Assembly: GCA_903907865.1 (NCBI GenBank)
Contig: CAIVPR010000165.1
Coordinates: forward strand, 1-59,713
DNA: 59,713 nucleotides
DNA from: an uncultured Acidobacteriia bacterium
GTDB taxonomy: Bacteria; Acidobacteriota; Terriglobia; Bryobacterales; Bryobacteraceae
Direction of reading: 5' to 3'
Part shown: positions 35,942 through 44,023 of the stretch, piece after piece
Layout of the letters: every line of letters starts with the position of its first letter
Numbering within the stretch: the stretch's first letter is position 1
The notes under the pieces: model-generated
The model's input: only the letters and a program-made list of their open reading frames with translations
The model's database searches: none
Told to the model about the DNA's origin: nothing
Translations under genes and position numbers: made by a program

Positions 35942-37465
35942 ATGAGCCAGCGCCGCGCGCTTCCACGTATCTGCATCGCGCTTGGCCTGCCCGATGTGCC
36001 GCGACTCCTCGAACAGGCAAAACGCGAGGCCGAGGCCGGGGAGACCTTCCTCGAATTCCGCCTCGACTATCTGCCCGACCCGGTTGAGGGTGCCCATGCG
36101 ATTGCGGCTTTCCTCTCCGAGTACCCGGGCGTGGCTGTCCTCGCCACGTGCCGTCGGCACCAGAACCACGGCAAGTTCAACGGGAGCATCGAGGACGAAA
36201 TGCGCATCCTCGAAATGGCCATCGGGGCCGGGGCACGCGCGATCGATGTCGAGATCGAGACCGCCGAACTGGTTCCTGCGCGCTGCGCGGAATTGCGGGC
36301 CCGGACGTGGCTCGTGGTTTCGTGGCACCATTTCGAGACGACCCCGCCAATCGACCCCGTCCTCAAGCGCATGTGCAAGGTGCCGGCCGATATCTACAAG
36401 CTGGTCAGCACCTCGCGTAAGCCCAGCGACACCGGCCGGATCCTCGCCGCGCTGGCCAAGCACCCCAAGGTGCCCCTGGTAACGCTGGCGATGGGCGAGA
36501 TCGGTTTCCCCACGCGCGTGCTTTCAACGGCGATGGGCGCAGCGTTCACCTACGCGGCCCCGGCCCATGCCCACGGGACGGCGTCGGGACAGGTCAACGC
36601 CCGCCAGTTGCGCTCGCTCTACAGGCTGGACAAGTTCACCAAGGCCGCCAAGATCTTCGCCGTGATCGGCGACCCCATCAAGCATTCCGTTTCGCCCCAG
36701 GTCCACAACCGCGCCTTCCAGTCCAAGCGACTGGACGCGGTGTACGTGCCGCTTTTGGTGAAGCCGACCCAGCTGAGGGACCTCTTCACCTTTGCCGAAG
36801 AGTTGCCGATCTCGGGTTTCAGCGTGACGATTCCCCACAAGCGGCGGATCATGCGCTACCTCGATTCCGTTGACGACCTCGCAAAGCGGATCGGCGCGGT
36901 CAACACGGTGGTCCGGCGGGCCGGGAGGTGGCGCGGCTCCAACACGGACGCCGAGGCCGTCTCGGGGCCGCTATCCAAGCTGATCGCATTGCCGAAGGCG
37001 TCGGTGCTGATCGTCGGCAATGGCGGGGCTGCCCGCGGGGCCGCATGCGCGCTGGTGGACGCCGGAGCGAAGGTGTCGCTGACGGGGCGGAATCCGGACA
37101 GGGTCCGGGCGTTGGCACGCGCCGTGAATGGGGAACCGATGTCGCAGGACCAGGTGAAGATGCGGCACTTCGACGCCGTGGTCAACGCCACGCCCTTGGG
37201 CATGTGGCCGAACGTGGAGGAATCCCCGTTTGAAGGCAAAATTCCGGCCGAGGTTGTTTTCGACCTCGTCTACAACCCTCTCGAAACCAAGCTCATCCGC
37301 AACGCCAGGGAACAGGGCAAACAGGTGATTCCCGGCTGGAAGATGTTCATCGAGCAGGCCGTGAAGCAGTTCGAAATCTTCACCGGCGAAAGTGCTCCGC
37401 GCGCGGCCATGGAAACGGCGGCGCTGGACGCGCTGGCTGCGAAACGGGCCGACCAGAAACTGTAG
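35942..37465 (+). CDS. aroDE: bifunctional type I 3-dehydroquinate dehydratase / shikimate dehydrogenase
   Basis: A 507-residue fusion catalysing steps three and four of the shikimate pathway. Residues 1-225 are the dehydratase: EFRLDY at 38-43, catalytic His in SWHHFE (129/130) and Schiff-base Lys153 in IYKLVS. Residues 235-500 are the dehydrogenase: VIGDPIKHSVSP, IPHKRRIM with catalytic Lys, NTVVRR, NTDAEA with catalytic Asp, and the NADP site VGNGGAARGAA. This AroD-AroE fusion is known from plants, chlamydiae, planctomycetes and acidobacteria. The gene lies alone; the 220 bases upstream hold only promoter-like sequence. Confidence 0.93.
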   Translation: MSQRRALPRICIALGLPDVPRLLEQAKREAEAGETFLEFRLDYLPDPVEGAHAIAAFLSEYPGVAVLATCRRHQNHGKFNGSIEDEMRILEMAIGAGARAIDVEIETAELVPARCAELRARTWLVVSWHHFETTPPIDPVLKRMCKVPADIYKLVSTSRKPSDTGRILAALAKHPKVPLVTLAMGEIGFPTRVLSTAMGAAFTYAAPAHAHGTASGQVNARQLRSLYRLDKFTKAAKIFAVIGDPIKHSVSPQVHNRAFQSKRLDAVYVPLLVKPTQLRDLFTFAEELPISGFSVTIPHKRRIMRYLDSVDDLAKRIGAVNTVVRRAGRWRGSNTDAEAVSGPLSKLIALPKASVLIVGNGGAARGAACALVDAGAKVSLTGRNPDRVRALARAVNGEPMSQDQVKMRHFDAVVNATPLGMWPNVEESPFEGKIPAEVVFDLVYNPLETKLIRNAREQGKQVIPGWKMFIEQAVKQFEIFTGESAPRAAMETAALDALAAKRADQKL

Positions 37466-37472
37466 GGCACCC

Positions 37473-38546
37473 ATGGCGAACGAGATTTCAGCGGGCCGGG
37501 ATAGAACCACCGGGACGGAAGTCTTTCAAGTCACGAACCACCCGTCCATCAACCACCCGGCGTATTTCCTGCAAAGTTCGTTTACGCCCGACGGGCGGAG
37601 GATTGTGTTCACTTCCTACCGGACCGGTTCGCCGCAGTTGTTCGCGGCGGATTTTCCAGAAGGAGACATTGAGCAACTCACGGACGGCGCGCCGATCCAC
37701 CCGTATTCGCCAGCAATCCGCGCTGGACGGGTTTTCTTCATCCGGTCGGGGAGTATTTGGGTCTTGGACCTGGCGACGCGCCAAGAGCGCCTCGTGGCGG
37801 GCTTCAACGGGCAGTTGGGGGAGGTGTCGCCCGATGCCGACGGTGATTGGCTGGTCGCCGCGATCAAAACGCCGGATACCTGCGGGTTGGTCTGCGGTCG
37901 ATCCGATGGCACCGGTTGGCGGCTGATCCCCTTCCCCAGAACCGTCATCCATCCGCAATTCCATCCGCTGGAACCGGAGTGGATCGAGTTCGCGGGCGAT
38001 CCTGCCCCAAGAATGCACCGGGTACGGCGGGACGGCACCGGGCTGGAGTGCCTCTACGAGCACGGCAACGACGAGTTCGTAGTCCACGAAACGTTCCTCG
38101 GGCAAACAGGCGACCTTGTGTTCACCGTCTGGCCAAAGTTGTTGTGCCGAATGGACTGGACAACCCGCGCGGTCTCGACCATTGCCGAGTTCAATGCGTG
38201 GCACATCGCGCCCAACCGGGCGGGGACGCAGGTGCTCTGCGACACCAACCACCCGGATTTGGGGATCTGGCTGGTGGATGCGGCCGATGGAAGCCGCCGG
38301 AAGGTGTGCGAGTCGGATTCCACCAACCAGGGGACGCAGTGGAGGACTTCACACTTTGCGCTGAAAGAGGATTTCCTCGCTGCCCAGAAGAATAATCTAA
38401 GCTGGATGGAGACCCCGACCGACACCGTGTACGGGCCGCAGTGGACGCATCCGCACCCGGCGTTTTCGCACTGCGAAAGGTTCATCACCTTCACGAGCGA
38501 CCGGACGGGGCACCCGCAGGTCTATGCGGCGCGGATCGATGGGTAA
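37473..38546 (+). CDS. oligogalacturonate-lyase-like beta-propeller protein
   Basis: A 357-residue cytosolic protein (no signal peptide) with TolB/WD-type blades (SSFTPDGRRIVFTSYRTG, ISPDADGDW-like turns, HPAFSHCERFITFTSDRTG). The His-rich segments IHPQFHPLEPEWIEF, VVHETFLG and THPHPAFSH resemble the metal site of oligogalacturonate lyase, which degrades pectin fragments. A non-catalytic propeller remains possible. The ATG at 37473 is eight bases after aroDE; upstream codons in frame lie inside aroDE. Confidence 0.7.
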   Translation: MANEISAGRDRTTGTEVFQVTNHPSINHPAYFLQSSFTPDGRRIVFTSYRTGSPQLFAADFPEGDIEQLTDGAPIHPYSPAIRAGRVFFIRSGSIWVLDLATRQERLVAGFNGQLGEVSPDADGDWLVAAIKTPDTCGLVCGRSDGTGWRLIPFPRTVIHPQFHPLEPEWIEFAGDPAPRMHRVRRDGTGLECLYEHGNDEFVVHETFLGQTGDLVFTVWPKLLCRMDWTTRAVSTIAEFNAWHIAPNRAGTQVLCDTNHPDLGIWLVDAADGSRRKVCESDSTNQGTQWRTSHFALKEDFLAAQKNNLSWMETPTDTVYGPQWTHPHPAFSHCERFITFTSDRTGHPQVYAARIDG

Positions 38547-38561
38547 GGAATGGGGAGCACC

Positions 38562-38822
38562 ATGGAAATAGCCGGCACGAAGGAGCGTCTAACCGTCCGC
38601 AATTCAAATCTCGCGGGCTCGAGCTTCGGCGACGTGAACCTGTCCGGCGCGACGTTCACGAATGTCAGTCTCGCCAAGGCGACGCTGGTCGATGTAAACC
38701 TCTCCGGGGTCTCAATCAGCGACGCAAACGTCGACGGCATGTCGATTGACGGCGTTCTGGTTTCCGACCTTAAGCGCGCCTACCGGGAGCGTAGCAGCAG
38801 GCCAGCAAGCGCCTCGGAATAA
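38562..38822 (+). CDS. small pentapeptide-repeat protein
   Basis: An 86-residue protein with six or seven pentapeptide-like coils (SNLAG SSFGD VNLSG ATFTN VSLAK ATLVD VNLSG), forming a short right-handed beta helix, then a basic C-terminal tail. GGGGAG four bases before the ATG at 38562 favours that start over the ATG at 38550. It follows the propeller gene closely and is probably co-transcribed. Confidence 0.8.
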   Translation: MEIAGTKERLTVRNSNLAGSSFGDVNLSGATFTNVSLAKATLVDVNLSGVSISDANVDGMSIDGVLVSDLKRAYRERSSRPASASE

Positions 38823-38851
38823 GTTTAAGGGCACTTCCTCGCGCCTGTTAC

Positions 38852-38875
38852 CGAGCCACGACCGCAAGGGAGTGT
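38852..38875 (+). repeat. dispersed repeat copy
   Basis: A single copy, CCGAGCCACGACCGCAAGGG plus AGTG. Beyond it TTCACCCAATGGG and TGAAGCGCCGGCAA also match the flank of the 26538 copy on its reverse strand. It lies between the pentapeptide gene and the convergent arsR-like gene. Confidence 0.7.
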
Positions 38876-38958
38876 TTGTTCGAGCCGTGCTTAGCTATTC
38901 ACCCAATGGGCAAACAAGACCCTGTTCTCCCCTGAAGCGCCGGCAAACTGCAGAAGTA

Positions 38959-39270
38959 TCATTCGACCAACAAATCCGCTAAGCGGTCCAATCGGATTTC
39001 CCACTGAGTGCGGCGGGCGGTTAGCCAGGTTTGAGCAGTTCCGATCCCTTCGGGGTTTAGCGCACAGGTTCGGACTCGACCGGTTTTTTGGGTGCTAACA
39101 AGGCCCGCATCTTCCAGAATCTGGAGGTGCTGGACAACTGCGGCCAAGGTCATTCTCAGCGGTTCGGCCAGTTTGGAGACCGAAACGGGGCCTTGCGTCA
39201 GGTGTTCGAGGATGGCTCGACGGGTCGGGTCTCCCAGCGCGTGGAAGACCCGGTCGGTTGGGGTTGTCAT
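38959..39270 (-). CDS. ArsR family transcriptional regulator
   Basis: A 103-residue winged-helix repressor: RVFHALGDPTRRAILEHL, SVSKLAEPLRMTLAAVVQHL recognition helix, and GLVSTQKTGRVRTCAL wing. No metal-binding cysteine pair is seen. It is the type that controls AHSA1/SRPBCC genes. Unusually it lies downstream of that partner, whose TAG stop directly abuts this ATG. Confidence 0.9.
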   Translation of the reverse strand: MTTPTDRVFHALGDPTRRAILEHLTQGPVSVSKLAEPLRMTLAAVVQHLQILEDAGLVSTQKTGRVRTCALNPEGIGTAQTWLTARRTQWEIRLDRLADLLVE

Positions 39271-39735
39271 CTATTTCAAGTTGGCGGCCAGGCTGTTCAG
39301 GAGTTTGTTCCAGCCGGCTTCCCTCATGGTAGGACCGTCGGAGTTTTCGAAGAAGGCGGCCTGGTGGGTGAATGTCAGGTCGGTGCCGGTTTCGGTGGGG
39401 GTCAGGTCGAAGGTGGCCAGCGCGGCGGAAATCCGGTGGTCTCCGAGTGCCATGGAGGCCGCGATCACCACCCGCTTGTTCGGGACGATGTCGAGGTGGA
39501 TGCCTTCGCTGGAAAGGGGAGTGCCCGGGAAGGGGGTCTCGGGGCCGAGGCGCGACATCATTCGTTCGGCACCTCCGACCTTGAAATCGAGTTCGTATTG
39601 CTCTGCCCCGTGGCCTCCTCCCACGAACCAGCTGCGCTTTTGCGCCGGATCAGAGAATGCGGCGAAGACACGCTCGGGCGGAACGGGGAAGCTTCGTTGC
39701 AGGACGAAGGTGTGATGGATGACGGTTGGATTCAT
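39271..39735 (-). CDS. AHSA1/SRPBCC domain protein
   Basis: A 154-residue START-like fold protein: FVLQRSFPVPPERVFAAFSDPAQ, then FDLTPTETGTDLTFTHQAAF and a C-terminal helix MREAGWNKLLNSLAANL. The fold binds hydrophobic ligands; such small proteins with an ArsR partner are common and of unknown substrate. It is followed without a gap by the arsR-like gene and preceded by an alcohol dehydrogenase on the same strand six bases away. Confidence 0.87.
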   Translation of the reverse strand: MNPTVIHHTFVLQRSFPVPPERVFAAFSDPAQKRSWFVGGGHGAEQYELDFKVGGAERMMSRLGPETPFPGTPLSSEGIHLDIVPNKRVVIAASMALGDHRISAALATFDLTPTETGTDLTFTHQAAFFENSDGPTMREAGWNKLLNSLAANLK

Positions 39736-39741
39736 GTATCG

Positions 39742-40812
39742 TTAAGTCCTTACTTTAGTATTGTTCGGGATCACCATATTGTCAAATTTCAGCTTAACTA
39801 TTTTTACCCGCAAGACGGCGGCTCCCCGGATGGCATCGTTCTTGAGTCTGGCGAGAGCCAAGTTGGCGTCTGCGAGGGGGAATACCTCCACGGAGGGGTG
39901 GATGGGGATTTCGGCTGCGAGGCGGAGGAAATCATGGCCATCGGCCCGGGTGTTGTTCATGACGCTGCGGACGACTCGCTCTCCGTAGAGCAGCGAGTAC
40001 GGGAACGACGGGATGTCGCTCATGTGGATGCCCCCGAGGACGACGGTCCCTCCTCGCGTGACGGCTGCCAGGGCGGCGGGCACCAATTCTCCGGCCGGGG
40101 CGAAGACAATGGCCGCGTCGAGGAGCTCGGAAGGCGGTTCGACAGCTCCTCCGGCCCATGTGGCTCCGAGTTCGAGGGCGAGTTTCTGGTGCCGCTCGTC
40201 GCGGGTGCAGACGAAGACGCGGGCTCCCCAGTGGCGCGCGACCTGGATCGCGATATGGGCGGCCGCTCCGAAACCATAGAGACCGATGGCGCGGCCTCGG
40301 GCGGCTTCCGCGGAGCCGAGGCCCGCAACGCGCAGGCACCGGAAGCCGATGATGCCGGCGCAGAGGAGGGGCGCGGCGTGCATTTCGTCGAAGCCCTGCG
40401 GGAGTGGATAGACGAACTCGGCTGAGGCAACGACAAACTCCGCGAAGCCTCCGTTGGTGGAATAGCCGGTGAATTGCGCGTTGGAGCAGAGGTTTTCGCG
40501 CCGGGTTAAGCAGAAGGGACAGTTCCCGCAGGTGTGGTGGAGCCAAGCCATGCCGACCGGGTCGCCGGGGTGGAGATTTTGGACGTCACAACCGCAGTGA
40601 TAAATGGTGCCGACGATTTGGTGGCCCGGGACGACGGGCATGAGGCGGGTGGGTAGTTCGCCCTCGATGACGTGGAGGTCGGTACGACAAATGCCGCAAT
40701 AGTGGACTTGGATGAGGACTTCGTCGGGGCCAGGCTCGGGGATGGGGACATCGGAGAGAACGAGAGGCGCGGTTTCGATGGGCGCGGGTTGGTGGAGGAG
40801 CATTACTCGCAT
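39742..40812 (-). CDS. zinc-dependent alcohol dehydrogenase
   Basis: A 356-residue medium-chain dehydrogenase: catalytic zinc ligands in HYCGICRTDLH and PGHQIVG, structural-zinc cysteines in HTCGNCPFCLTRRENLC, and the NAD(P) fold with LYGFGAAAHIAIQVARH. The C-terminal tail (KIVKLKFDNMVIPNNTKVRT) is longer and more basic than usual. Its substrate is unknown. Spacing suggests an operon with the AHSA1 and arsR genes. Confidence 0.92.
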   Translation of the reverse strand: MRVMLLHQPAPIETAPLVLSDVPIPEPGPDEVLIQVHYCGICRTDLHVIEGELPTRLMPVVPGHQIVGTIYHCGCDVQNLHPGDPVGMAWLHHTCGNCPFCLTRRENLCSNAQFTGYSTNGGFAEFVVASAEFVYPLPQGFDEMHAAPLLCAGIIGFRCLRVAGLGSAEAARGRAIGLYGFGAAAHIAIQVARHWGARVFVCTRDERHQKLALELGATWAGGAVEPPSELLDAAIVFAPAGELVPAALAAVTRGGTVVLGGIHMSDIPSFPYSLLYGERVVRSVMNNTRADGHDFLRLAAEIPIHPSVEVFPLADANLALARLKNDAIRGAAVLRVKIVKLKFDNMVIPNNTKVRT

Positions 40813-40859
40813 ATTGGAGTCTCATGCACCCAGGTTGCCAATCCGGCGGGATACTCTTT

Positions 40860-41021
40860 TTAGGTTGCGAAGGACAGCGGCCTGAAACCTCCAACTCCCC
40901 GCCGACCGTGCTGCACCAACAAATCAGCGATCAATTCCTGATGCCGGTCCCACCACTCGGCCTCTTCGGCCTCCGAGCGGAACTCGGGCACGTCAATGGC
41001 AACCGGCTCCAGTGTTTTCAT
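40860..41021 (-). CDS. CopG-type antitoxin, 53 residues
   Basis: On the minus strand an ATG at 41019-41021, after an AGAGGAAA ribosome site, opens a 53-codon frame with IDVPEFRSEAEEAEWWDRHQ. The PxFxSExEEAEWWDxH segment is the hallmark of CopG-type antitoxins that pair with BrnT or related toxins. No BrnT toxin follows: the next gene is an alcohol dehydrogenase. It is 28 bases after an orphan HigA-like gene. Confidence 0.6.
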   Translation of the reverse strand: MKTLEPVAIDVPEFRSEAEEAEWWDRHQELIADLLVQHGRRGVGGFRPLSFAT

Positions 41022-41049
41022 CGGGTTTCCTCTGACTCTCGGTTTCGGT

Positions 41050-41346
41050 TCAGACTACGGGTTGCGGTTGGTAGGGCTGGACGTGAATTTCAGCCTCGTG
41101 CAGCCGGGCTTGGGCGTGACCGTACGCGGCCTGCATTCGGACCCAGATCTCGGGGGTGGCACCGAAGGCTTTGGCGAGGCGGATCGCCATCTCGGCGGAC
41201 ACACCCGCTTGACCGCTAATGAGACGGGAAAGGGTGATCCAACTGACCCCGAGGACCTTGGCCCCTTCGGTTACGGAGAGTGCAAGAGGTTCGAGACAGT
41301 TGACCCGGACTGATAGGCCAGGGTGGGGCGGATTCTTCATGGGCAT
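41050..41346 (-). CDS. HigA family antitoxin, no adjacent HigB
   Basis: A 98-residue XRE antitoxin: HPGLSVRVNCLEPLALSVTE start, SVTEGAKVLGVSWITLSRLI helix-turn-helix, then MAIRLAKAFGATPEIWVRMQ and a tail rich in His/Gln. The HigB toxin expected directly upstream is replaced by a PIN-domain gene ending 18 bases before. It may be a solitary repressor or cross-act with the neighbours. Confidence 0.85.
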   Translation of the reverse strand: MPMKNPPHPGLSVRVNCLEPLALSVTEGAKVLGVSWITLSRLISGQAGVSAEMAIRLAKAFGATPEIWVRMQAAYGHAQARLHEAEIHVQPYQPQPVV

Positions 41347-41364
41347 TTGGCTAGGCGCCCCAAA

Positions 41365-41748
41365 CTAAATGACCTCGACACCGTACTCGGGCATGCGCGG
41401 GTCAACCGACAACAAAGGCATGTTCTCGGCTAGTGACTGGGCCGCCAACATCCGATCAAACGGATCGCGGTGCCGCAAAGGCAGCGACTCAAGCTTGGCG
41501 AGATGCGCGACCCGAATCGTGAGCAGGGTGATGTGATTCTCCTTGATCTGCTTCGTCAGGTAGGCCACAACCGGCTCCGGCAAGGCAAGTTTGCCCGATT
41601 TGACCTTGATGAGCAGTTCCCAAATGCTGATCACACTGAGATAGACTTCGTTGGACTCACTCTCCAAAACGTCTTTTTGGGCGACCGACAGCTTGGGGCT
41701 GTCCGTCAGTGCCCACAGAAAGACGTGGGTGTCGAGCAGAACCCTCAA
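41365..41748 (-). CDS. VapC-type PIN domain ribonuclease toxin
   Basis: A 127-residue PIN domain with the acidic site intact: MRVLLDTHVFLWAL (Asp6), ISIWELLIKV (Glu) and HRDPFDRMLAAQSLAEN (paired Asp). It would cleave a tRNA or rRNA when unopposed. The ATG overlaps the end of the antitoxin gene by four bases. Confidence 0.9.
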   Translation of the reverse strand: MRVLLDTHVFLWALTDSPKLSVAQKDVLESESNEVYLSVISIWELLIKVKSGKLALPEPVVAYLTKQIKENHITLLTIRVAHLAKLESLPLRHRDPFDRMLAAQSLAENMPLLSVDPRMPEYGVEVI

Positions 41749-41981
41749 CGCTCGAAACCCGCCAAGATCTCCTCGGGGAGAGGGTCGTCAAAATCGTCAG
41801 GTACGACGAAATCCCCCTTGGCTGTTCCGAGTTTCCGGCGACGGGGAGCGAGATCCACTGGCACGAGCCGCACGAGCTGCCGACCGGAACGAACAATGAC
41901 CACGTCGTCGCCAGCCATCGCCTGGTCAAGGAGGCGCGAGAGGTGGGACCTAGCTTCTTGGACATTGGCTTCGATCACCAT
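41745..41981 (-). CDS. Phd/YefM-type antitoxin of the VapC pair
   Basis: A 78-residue antitoxin with the Phd-fold DNA-binding start VIEANVQEARSHLSRLLDQA, middle VVIVRSGRQLVRLVPV, and a C-terminal toxin-binding stretch rich in Asp/Pro. The ATG at 41979-41981 is chosen because Phd-type proteins start at this motif and CATAAT precedes it by six bases, giving a leaderless transcript. Confidence 0.85.
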   Translation of the reverse strand: MVIEANVQEARSHLSRLLDQAMAGDDVVIVRSGRQLVRLVPVDLAPRRRKLGTAKGDFVVPDDFDDPLPEEILAGFER

Positions 41982-41987
41982 GATTCG

Positions 41988-41993
41988 ATTATG
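41988..41993 (-). promoter_or_regulatory. CATAAT -10 box of the vapBC-type pair
   Basis: On the minus strand CATAAT is followed by CGAATC and the ATG at 41981, a six-base gap that leaves no room for a ribosome site. Confidence 0.5.
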
Positions 41994-42013
41994 GAATGGG
42001 CGCGGAGCCGGAG

Positions 42014-42538
42014 TCAATCAGACATGGACAGAAACCGACTCTTCGGGAGCCCAAAGGCGATCAGCCGTTGCCGAAGGCAAGACAGGGTGTGGGCGTCAGA
42101 GCATGCGAAAAGGAACGGAGCATGGGACTCGTAATAGATGCCAAACAGTCCTCTATCCGACAACCAATTCAGCTTGGCGCGTCTCTGACCCTCGTGGTCC
42201 CCGACCCGGCTCAAGCTCTGGTCGTAAGTGACGACCGCCTTCACGGACAGCCCTCGGAGTTGCATCGCGATGGTCGGCAAGGCAATGTGTGTCCGACCTT
42301 CCCTTTGATTCTTACCGTCGGGATGCCGGATACCCGTATCAGGGTCGTTGAGAATCGAATGACCGCTGGACGATGAGACTGCATCCAGAATCGGAATTTG
42401 CGTTAGAAGCGTAAACTCGTGCCGCACACCGCTCTCGATAAACCGGGGCTCAGCAAACAACGGTGCCCAGGCTGCTAGAGTTTGTTGCCAGAGACGCTTC
42501 AAAGCATCATAGGAGTCGCCAAGATAATCGCGTTTCAT
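42014..42538 (-). CDS. conserved hypothetical protein
   Basis: A 174-residue soluble protein starting MKRDYLGDSYDALKRLWQQT, with HEFTLLTQIPILD, ILNDPDTGIRHPD, AVVTYDQSLSR, GLFGIYYESHAPFLFACSD and GLPKSRFL. I have seen this layout in uncharacterised bacterial proteins but cannot give a function. TYDQS and YYESHAPF look like a core of an alpha/beta fold. It starts six bases after the DUF1501 stop, though it may have its own role. Confidence 0.65.
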   Translation of the reverse strand: MKRDYLGDSYDALKRLWQQTLAAWAPLFAEPRFIESGVRHEFTLLTQIPILDAVSSSSGHSILNDPDTGIRHPDGKNQREGRTHIALPTIAMQLRGLSVKAVVTYDQSLSRVGDHEGQRRAKLNWLSDRGLFGIYYESHAPFLFACSDAHTLSCLRQRLIAFGLPKSRFLSMSD

Positions 42539-42544
42539 CCCTAC

Positions 42545-43999
42545 CTACGCAAATATCCCCTCATGCACCGTCCCCGCCGTATCCGTCAACCGGAAATCCC
42601 GCCCCGAATTCCGATACGTCAACTTCAAGTGATCCAACCCCATCAGCGCCAACACCGTCGCATGATAGTCATGGATATGCATCCGGTTCTCGGCCGCATG
42701 ATACCCCAACTCATCCGTCGCGCCATACGCGAACCCGGCCTTGGTCCCGCCGCCCGCCATCCAGATCGAATACCCGTACGGGTTATGGTCCCGACCATTC
42801 CCTGACTCCGAAATCGGCGTCCGCCCGAACTCTCCCGACCAGATCACCAACGTATCCTTCAGCAACCCGCGCGCCTTCAGATCCTTCAGCAACCCGGCAA
42901 TCGGCTTGTCCACCTCCGCCGCATTCTCGTTGTGCTTGTTGAACAGGTCCGAGTGCTGGTCCCACTTGTAACTATGCGTGCACTGGATGAACCGCACATC
43001 CGCCTCCGCCAGACGCCGCGCCAGCAAACACTGCCAGCCAAAATCCGCCGTCTTGGGGTCGTCCAACCCGTACAACTTCTTCGTCGCCTCCGACTCGCCC
43101 GAAACATCGAACACCTTCGCCGCCTCCGCCTGCATCCGGAACGCCATCTCGAAGGACTGGATGCGCGTCTCCAGATCGTCGTCCTGCTTCCACAACTCTT
43201 GGTGCTTGCGGTTGATCGCCTGGATCATGTCCAGCTCGTACCGTTGCTGCTCGCGGTTCAGCCCCTGGTTCATCAAGTACTCAATCGGCTGCTTCTGGAT
43301 CTCCGACACCTGCATCCCCGCATGCCCGATAGCCGTCCCCTGCACCGACCCCGGCAGGAACCCCGAACTCCAGTTCTTCGCCCCGCCATGCGACAGCGCC
43401 GGCTTGATCGTAATGTACCCGGGCAGATTCCGGTTCTCCGTCCCCAGCCCGTACAGCGCCCACGACCCCATGCTCGGCCGCGTGAACGTGAACGTCCCGG
43501 TAAACGTCTGCAACAGCGCCGCCCCGTGGTCCACGCCCTCGCCCACCAGCGACCGCACCACGCACATGTCGTCCGCGTTTTCCCGGATCAACGGAAACAA
43601 ATCGCTCATCGGCAAACCGCTCTGCCCGCAGTTCTTGAACTTCCACGGCGACTTCATCAGTCCGCCGGTCTTGGCCGCGAACGTCAGCGGCTGCTTGATC
43701 GGCAGCGGCTTGCCGTCGTTCGCATCCAGGTACGGCTTCGGGTCGAGCGTGTCGATCGACGACGGCCCTCCGTGCATGAACAGGAAAATCACGCGTTTCG
43801 CCCGCGCCGGGAAATGAGGAGCCTTCGGCGCCAGCGGGTCGATCAGCACCCCGCCCTGCGTGGCCGCCTGCGCCTGGGCCTCCGCAAGCACGGAGCCCAA
43901 GCCCATCATGCCGAAACCGCAACCGGCGGCGCGGAGCATCGCCCTGCGTGACATCTCATTGCGGCGCGGAGCGGGGTGGAGGAAGTCTTGGATGTTCAT
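42545..43999 (-). CDS. DUF1501 protein, Tat-exported sulfatase-fold
   Basis: A 484-residue exported protein with an early twin-arginine motif (MSRRAMLRAAGCGFGMM). It has the DUF1501 alkaline-phosphatase/sulfatase-like core: KRVIFLFMHGGPSSIDTLDPK, VVRSLVGEGVDHGAALLQ, SGEFGRTPISESGNGRDHNP and YATDELGYHA. The metal-site motifs are conserved in pattern. DUF1501 genes are nearly always paired with PSD1-type cytochrome genes, as here with the gene upstream 24 bases away. Function in polysaccharide or sulfate-ester breakdown is assumed, not shown. Confidence 0.9.
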   Translation of the reverse strand: MNIQDFLHPAPRRNEMSRRAMLRAAGCGFGMMGLGSVLAEAQAQAATQGGVLIDPLAPKAPHFPARAKRVIFLFMHGGPSSIDTLDPKPYLDANDGKPLPIKQPLTFAAKTGGLMKSPWKFKNCGQSGLPMSDLFPLIRENADDMCVVRSLVGEGVDHGAALLQTFTGTFTFTRPSMGSWALYGLGTENRNLPGYITIKPALSHGGAKNWSSGFLPGSVQGTAIGHAGMQVSEIQKQPIEYLMNQGLNREQQRYELDMIQAINRKHQELWKQDDDLETRIQSFEMAFRMQAEAAKVFDVSGESEATKKLYGLDDPKTADFGWQCLLARRLAEADVRFIQCTHSYKWDQHSDLFNKHNENAAEVDKPIAGLLKDLKARGLLKDTLVIWSGEFGRTPISESGNGRDHNPYGYSIWMAGGGTKAGFAYGATDELGYHAAENRMHIHDYHATVLALMGLDHLKLTYRNSGRDFRLTDTAGTVHEGIFA

Positions 44000-44023
44000 G
44001 GTTTTGCTCGGGTAAACGCAGTC

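Noticed and set aside
39271-39735. AHSA1-ArsR gene order as a novelty
   Set aside because: The order is reversed relative to the common one, but both families are ordinary and no extra signal is present.
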